Assembly (NCBI GenBank): GCA_018388625.1
Contig: CP074402.1
Span: 806,001 to 870,000, forward strand
Source of the DNA: Nocardiopsis eucommiae
GTDB taxonomy: Bacteria; Actinomycetota; Actinomycetes; Streptosporangiales; Streptosporangiaceae
Length of the DNA: 64,000 nucleotides
Direction of reading: 5' to 3'
Positions 59,016 through 64,000 of the stretch are shown here, piece by piece. The notes under the pieces were generated by a model, which worked only from the letters and a program-made list of their open reading frames with translations, did not search any database and was not told the DNA's origin. Position numbers and translations under genes: made by a program. The number at the start of each line of letters is the position of its first letter. Position 1 is the first letter of the stretch.

Positions 59016-59352
59016 GGGCGCACCAAGGGTCGGCGACGGGTGGAGCCCACCGGTCGCGGACCCGAGGGGAGGGCCGAGGCGGTGCGCTGGGCGCTGTGCC
59101 GGGTTCCTGACGGAGGCGGTTTCCCGGACGAGCCCCGGCGAAAGTGTAGTCGGCGCCGCGATCAGTCAACGGGAACCCTCGCTGAGCGTGTGTCCGGACC
59201 CGTGACCGGGCCACCCGATCCGTTCCGAAGCCGCCGCACGTCCCGGCTCCGGGCGGTCTCCGGGCGGTCACCGGCACGAGTGGCCAAAGGCTCATCCGGA
59301 GCGGGCGGGGCGCAGACGACCCACCCCGGACGAGCGGCTAACGTGGGTTCAC
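59016..59352. other. divergent intergenic region
   Basis: 337 bases between the transglycosylase-like gene and dapD. I find no small gene, RNA or repeat; it must hold two promoters, but none is convincing by eye. Confidence 0.3.
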
Positions 59353-60189
<837 letters not shown>

Positions 60190-60213
60190 ACCGCGCACCG
60201 CGCGCGCACGTCC

Positions 60214-60244
60214 GGGGCGTCCTCCCACCCGGGGAGGGCGCCCC
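60214..60244 (+). terminator. dapD terminator
   Basis: Thirteen-base-pair stem with one G-T pair (GGGGCGTCCTCCC at 60214-60226, partner 60232-60244), 25 bases after dapD. Confidence 0.75.
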
Positions 60245-60309
60245 GCCGTTGTTCTAGGGTGGCCGTGCGCGTGACCCATCCACTGACCTCACCGAAACGG
60301 GGCGACACC

Positions 60310-61374
60310 ATGCTGGACCTGACCTCGGACGTGGCGGACCTGACCGCCGCCCTCGTGGACATCCGTTCCGAGAGCGGGGACGAGAGGGCCCTCGCCGACG
60401 CGGTCGAGAACGCCCTGTCCTCCCTCACCCACCTCACCGTGACCCGGGACGGCGACGCCGTCGTGGCCCGCACGGAGCTCGGCCGGGACCGCCGCGTGGT
60501 GATCGCCGGTCACCTCGACACCGTGCCGATCGTGGACAACGTGCCCTCGCACGTGGACGGCGACCGCCTGTACGGCTGCGGTACCACCGACATGAAGGCG
60601 GGCGTGGCCGTCCAGCTCAAGCTGGCCGCGCTGGTCACCGAGCCCCTCCACGACGTCACCTACGTCTTCTACGACAACGAGGAGGTGGACGCCGTCCGCA
60701 ACGGCCTCCTCCGCCTCAGCCGCAACCACCCGGAGTGGCTGGCCGGTGACTTCGCGATCCTCATGGAGCCCACCGACGGGGTCATCGAGGGCGGTTGCCA
60801 GGGCACCATGCGCGTGGACGTCACGGCCTACGGCAAGCGGGCGCACAGCGCGCGTTCCTGGAAGGGAGAGAACGCCATCCACAAGGCGGGCGCGATCCTG
60901 GACGTGCTGCGCGCCTACACGCCCCGCCAGCCCGAGGTGGAGGGCCTGACCTTCCACGAGGGGCTGAACGCGGTGTTCGTCGAGGGCGGCGTGGCCGGGA
61001 ACGTCATCCCGGACGAGTGCGTGGTCCGCGTCAACTACCGGTACGCCCCGGACCGCTCCCCGGCCGACGCCGAGGCCCACCTGCGCGAGGTGTTCGCGGG
61101 CTTCGAGGTGACGGTCACCGACTCCTCCGCTCCGGCCCGCCCCGGCCTGGACGACCCCTCGGCGGCGGCCTTCGTCACCGCCGTCGGTGAGGGACGGGCC
61201 CGCGCGAAGCTGGGGTGGACCGACGTCTCCCGCTTCTCGGAGCTGGGGGTGCCCGCCGTCAACTACGGCCCCGGCGACCCGATGCTCGCCCACACGCGTG
61301 ACGAGTACGCCAGCATCCCGCAGATCCGCGAGGCCGAGGAGCGCATGGTGGCCTGGCTCACCGGACGGCGCTGA
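60310..61374 (+). CDS. dapE: succinyl-diaminopimelate desuccinylase
   Basis: A 354-residue M20A zinc amidohydrolase. AGHLDTVPIVDN (zinc His and Asp), YGCGTTDMKAGVA, VFYDNEEVDA with the catalytic Glu pair, EPTDGVIEGGCQG and AHTRDEY (C-terminal zinc His) are all conserved. It removes succinate to release L,L-diaminopimelate. ATG 60310 is preferred; an in-frame GTG at 60259 is possible. It follows dapD by 120 bases across a terminator, so it probably has its own promoter. Confidence 0.93.
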   Translation: MLDLTSDVADLTAALVDIRSESGDERALADAVENALSSLTHLTVTRDGDAVVARTELGRDRRVVIAGHLDTVPIVDNVPSHVDGDRLYGCGTTDMKAGVAVQLKLAALVTEPLHDVTYVFYDNEEVDAVRNGLLRLSRNHPEWLAGDFAILMEPTDGVIEGGCQGTMRVDVTAYGKRAHSARSWKGENAIHKAGAILDVLRAYTPRQPEVEGLTFHEGLNAVFVEGGVAGNVIPDECVVRVNYRYAPDRSPADAEAHLREVFAGFEVTVTDSSAPARPGLDDPSAAAFVTAVGEGRARAKLGWTDVSRFSELGVPAVNYGPGDPMLAHTRDEYASIPQIREAEERMVAWLTGRR

Positions 61375-61503
61375 GCGAACCCGGACCGCGACCGCCCGCC
61401 GGGCGCTCCGGCCCTGGTGGGCGGTTCCGTGTCCGCTACCGGTCACCGGACCGACACGCGTCGTTCGGGTGTGGTCCGGCCACGGATGGATAGCTTTACG
61501 AGC

Positions 61504-62280
61504 ATGACGGAAGAAGAGAACGTGAGGCGTGCCGGACCGCTCACCTACCGCGGTCGCGCGATCCCCGACACCACCACCGACCAACGACTCCTCGACCGGC
61601 GCGGCCCCGCCGACTGGGTACACACCGACCCCTGGCGTGTGCTCCGCATCCAGTCCGAGTTCGTGGAGGGCTTCGGGCTGCTCTCCGAGCTCCCCTCCGC
61701 CGTGAGCGTGTTCGGCTCGGCGCGGATCAGGCCCGGCTCCGAGTTCTACGAGCTCGGCGTCCAGGTCGGGGCCAGGCTCGCGGAGGCCGGGTACGCGACG
61801 ATCACCGGCGGCGGCCCCGGGATGATGGAGGCGGCCAACAAGGGCGCCCAGCAGGCGGGCGGGCTCTCCGTGGGCCTGGGCATCGAGCTCCCCTTCGAGC
61901 AGTCCCTCAACTCCTACATCGACATGGGGATGACCTTCCGGTACTTCTTCGTCCGCAAGACGATGTTCGTGAAGTACTCGCAGGCCTTCGTGGTGCTGCC
62001 CGGCGGGTTCGGGACCCTCGACGAGCTCTTCGAGGCGATCACCCTCGTCCAGACCAAGAAGATCACCCGGTTCCCCGTGGTGCTGATCGGCACCGAGTTC
62101 TGGGGCGGCCTCCGCACCTGGGTGGAGGACAGCCTGCTCAAGCACGGCCTGGTCGCGGACCACGACATGGAGCTCCTGTACGTGACCGACGACCCGGAGG
62201 AGGCCGTGCGGATCGTCCAGCAGGCGCACCTGCACCTGGAGAACAGGTTCGAGCGCGACGAGGCGGGCCCCGCCAGCTAG
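61504..62280 (+). CDS. LOG-family protein (TIGR00730; cytokinin-type phosphoribohydrolase fold)
   Basis: A ~258-residue Rossmann-like protein. Substrate motifs: SVFGSARIRPGSEFY, ITGGGPGMMEAANKGA and PGGFGTLDELFEAITLVQT, the PGGxGTxxE signature of LOG lysine-decarboxylase-like enzymes that cleave nucleoside 5'-monophosphates such as cytokinin riboside phosphates. The start ATG 61504 lies eight bases after TAGCTT (61491-61496), suggesting a leaderless mRNA; ATG 61486 is in frame. The dapE-LOG order matches Rv1202-Rv1205. Confidence 0.85.
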   Translation: MTEEENVRRAGPLTYRGRAIPDTTTDQRLLDRRGPADWVHTDPWRVLRIQSEFVEGFGLLSELPSAVSVFGSARIRPGSEFYELGVQVGARLAEAGYATITGGGPGMMEAANKGAQQAGGLSVGLGIELPFEQSLNSYIDMGMTFRYFFVRKTMFVKYSQAFVVLPGGFGTLDELFEAITLVQTKKITRFPVVLIGTEFWGGLRTWVEDSLLKHGLVADHDMELLYVTDDPEEAVRIVQQAHLHLENRFERDEAGPAS

Positions 62281-62287
62281 GCGCTGC

Positions 62288-62706
62288 TCAGGCGAGTCCC
62301 CTGCGCACGGCGGCGGGCGGGCGCTCCCCGCGCACCGAGGCGGCCATGTCCAGGGCGTGCCGTACCCGCTCCGGGTGGTCGGTCACGAACACGCGCGCGC
62401 CGGCCCAGGCGTACACGGTCGCCAGGGCCACCTCCTCGGCCGCCGCGACCGGGACCGCGCCCACGATCCCGGGCGGGGCCGGGGGCAGGTCGGTGCGCGG
62501 TGCGTCGCCGTCCGGCCGCGTACAGCGGACCAGGACGGTGTGCCCCTCCGCGACGAGGGCGGCGACCCGGGCGGCGGTGGGTCGGTGACCGGCGTCCACC
62601 GTCCAGGGGCGCCGTCCCTCGGACCGTCCCCGGTGGGGGACGCGGGAGCCCCCGCCCCGGCGCCGGGCGCGGTGGGGGCCAGGACTCGGAAGGGTGCGTT
62701 CGACAC
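62288..62706 (-). CDS. hypothetical protein, possible dihydropteroate-synthase-like fragment, frameshifted
   Basis: A 139-residue protein after restoring one base at 62606-62609. The N-terminus is Pro/Ala-rich and the C-terminal half reads VRCTRPDGDAPRTDLPPAPP, LATVYAWAGARVFVTDHPE and VRHALDMAASVRGERPPA. That last pattern resembles the C-terminal strand-helix of dihydropteroate synthase-like proteins located next to LOG genes in actinomycetes; the pterin- and phosphate-binding motifs are absent. A folate role is therefore doubtful. Confidence 0.5.
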
Positions 62707-62768
62707 CCGCCGAGTCTCCCATGCCCGGCGCTCCCTGGGGAGTGCGGCGGTGTGGCACGATCGGTCCC

Positions 62769-63356
62769 GTGCCTTTCTTCATCTTGATCCTGGTCGCCGC
62801 CGCCGCGCTCGCCGTCCTCGTGGGCGTGGTCTTCGTCGTGCTCGGCAAGGGCGGGCAGCTCGCCCGGTTCGAGGCCGACTTCCCTCCGCTGAACCTGCCG
62901 GAGGGGCGCCCGGTGGGCTCCCGTGACCTGGCCGGACTCCTCGTCCCGCTGTCCATGTGGGGGTACCACGTGCGCGCGGTCGACGAGCTGCTGGTGCGGC
63001 TCACGTCCACCCTGCGCGAACGCGAGGAGCGGATCGAGGACCTGGAGTGGCGGCTGGCCCGGCTGGACCCGTCCTACGTGCCCCGGGGCACGGGGCCGAG
63101 CCCGGGAGCCTACCTGCCGGGCGAGGAGGAGCTCGACGGGTACGCCGACGACGTCGAGCGCGTGACCCTCGTCCCGCCGCCCGGCGGGAGCCCGGCCGAC
63201 ACCCGTGCGGAGGACGCGCCCTTCGGGTCCGCTCCGGCGCCCGACTCGGGTGCCACCCCCGCATCGACCCCCGAAACCTCCCCCGAATTCGTGTCCGAAA
63301 CCACCCCCGAAGCGGACGACGCCTCGGTCGGCGGTCGAGGCGACGACCGGTCCTGA
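62769..63356 (+). CDS. DivIVA-domain-like membrane-associated protein
   Basis: A 195-residue protein from the GTG at 62769. One N-terminal membrane helix (FFILILVAAAALAVLVGVVFVVL), a linker, then a DivIVA-type segment (LLVPLSMWGYHVRAVDELLVRLTSTLREREERIEDLEWRLA): the GYxxxxVDxLL pattern plus coiled coil of the family. The C-terminal 80 residues are acidic, Pro/Thr/Glu-rich and probably disordered. DivIVA relatives recognise membrane curvature at poles and septa. It is divergent from the preceding fragment. Confidence 0.75.
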   Translation: MPFFILILVAAAALAVLVGVVFVVLGKGGQLARFEADFPPLNLPEGRPVGSRDLAGLLVPLSMWGYHVRAVDELLVRLTSTLREREERIEDLEWRLARLDPSYVPRGTGPSPGAYLPGEEELDGYADDVERVTLVPPPGGSPADTRAEDAPFGSAPAPDSGATPASTPETSPEFVSETTPEADDASVGGRGDDRS

Positions 63357-63529
63357 CCCTCCTGGAGGCCCGGAGAGGCCGCGGCACGCCCGGGTCTCCT
63401 ATGCCGTGCATCACATCCGTCTCGTCCTTCTTGGTCGGATGTGGTGCGTTCGGGTGTTCTATTCTCGGTCGCTGTACATGCGTACCCCTGCTCCGCCGGA
63501 GCGGGTGGACCGTCGTGAGGATGGCGAGG

Positions 63530-64000
63530 ATGGACACAGCACCCGAACTCCGGGCGGGCTCCGAGGACGAGCCCGGGAACTCCTCCACCCCGGTGCGCCA
63601 GATGTCCCTCTGGCCGCCGCCCCGATCGACCCGACACACGGGCCGGCGCCGCCGCCAGTTCGCCAGGACGGCCGTGGCCCTGGTCGCGTTGCTCCTGGTC
63701 GGAGGTGGGGGCTTCGCGGCCTGGTCCCACCTGGACGGGGCCCGCGAGGACACCGTCACCACCATGTCCGACCCCGAGGAGTTCGTCGGGGCCTGGTCGG
63801 GCCGGATGAGCCAGGTGGACACGGACGGACGGCCCGTCGCCGAGTGGGACGCGGAGGTACGGATCGAGGAGGGCGCCGAACGCGGCAGCACCGCCTGGAC
63901 CACCTTCTCCTGCTCAGGGACCCTGGAGCTGTCGGCACGCGACGGCGACCGGCTCGTGTACGCCTACACCGAGACCTCCGACCCCGAGGACCGGTGCGTC
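63530..64000 (+). CDS. membrane-anchored extracytoplasmic protein, 3' end cut by the window
   Basis: At least 157 residues. A polar N-terminus with a basic stretch (HTGRRRRQFARTAV) is followed by one membrane helix (AVALVALLLVGGGGFAAW) and an extracytoplasmic domain beginning EEFVGAWSGRMSQVDTDGRP, a beta-rich pattern found in small exported proteins linked to Ser/Thr kinases. ATG 63521 in the same frame is an alternative start. The stop lies beyond 64000. Confidence 0.55.
   Translation, partial: MDTAPELRAGSEDEPGNSSTPVRQMSLWPPPRSTRHTGRRRRQFARTAVALVALLLVGGGGFAAWSHLDGAREDTVTTMSDPEEFVGAWSGRMSQVDTDGRPVAEWDAEVRIEEGAERGSTAWTTFSCSGTLELSARDGDRLVYAYTETSDPEDRCV

Overview
The window reads as chromosome of a very high-GC actinomycete. 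The gene content and many actinobacterium-specific genes (a mycothiol-pathway deacetylase, menaquinone-type succinate dehydrogenases, DUF3017, DUF3054, DUF6113, an acyl-CoA carboxylase with an epsilon subunit, a DivIVA-like protein, leaderless genes) suggest a Nocardiopsis-like member of the Streptosporangiales. The genus is an inference; no rRNA or housekeeping marker was compared.

Layout. 82-2587: a five-gene plus-strand cassette with two anti-sigma-type ATPases (HATPase fold) and three unknown proteins. 2943-3457: a nine-repeat type I-E-like CRISPR array with no cas genes in the window. 3590-4529: a broken small gene facing an FHA + LuxR-type HTH protein. 5057-11354: DUF3017, isocitrate dehydrogenase, a cell-wall LCP protein, a degenerate galactokinase-like protein and a YihY membrane protein. 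11515-18876: carboxylate-amine ligase, M20 amidohydrolase, adenosine deaminase, PH-domain protein, purine nucleoside phosphorylase and an LpdA-type flavoprotein, an order that resembles the M. tuberculosis Rv3303c-Rv3313c neighbourhood. 18990-22974: zinc-ribbon proteins, a secreted/membrane protein and a dicarboxylate symporter. 23412-33064: anaplerosis and biotin block (acyl-CoA carboxylase alpha, epsilon and beta subunits, PEP carboxylase, biotin ligase, adenylate cyclase). 33302-44113: two separate succinate dehydrogenases, with a glycosyltransferase and a LysR regulator between them. 44194-48652: GNAT, TrmH methyltransferase, a small effector-like protein with an RHIM-like C-terminal motif, DUF3054, and a transmembrane pseudokinase. 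48741-55878: S9 peptidase, MshB, DUF6113, site-2 protease, SDR and a winged-helix-like unknown. 56050-62280: ferredoxin plus dapC, dapD and dapE (succinylase route to lysine and meso-diaminopimelate) and a LOG-family protein. 62288-64000: a dihydropteroate-synthase-like fragment, a DivIVA-like protein and a gene cut by the window edge.

How the genes fit together. Icd, PEP carboxylase, acyl-CoA carboxylase with its biotin ligase, and two SDH complexes make the centre of the window a TCA/anaplerosis region. An adenylate cyclase and a near-consensus CRP-type site upstream of the first sdh operon suggest cAMP control. Ferredoxin and the dap genes form a second metabolic block.

Quality caveat. 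About 29 single-base deletions, nearly all at runs of three to five G or C, split otherwise well-conserved genes (ferredoxin, adenosine deaminase, carboxylase beta subunit, SdhA, LysR and others). In every gene, restoring one base per site gives an open frame whose length is a multiple of three. Homopolymer sequencing error is the simplest explanation, so these genes are listed as single CDSs with the break noted.

Most interesting items: a dispersed intergenic element in two copies with covarying hairpins (33170-33291, 46554-46683); the RHIM-like effector candidate (45659-46056); and an iron-box promoter with no recognisable gene downstream (15918-16310).
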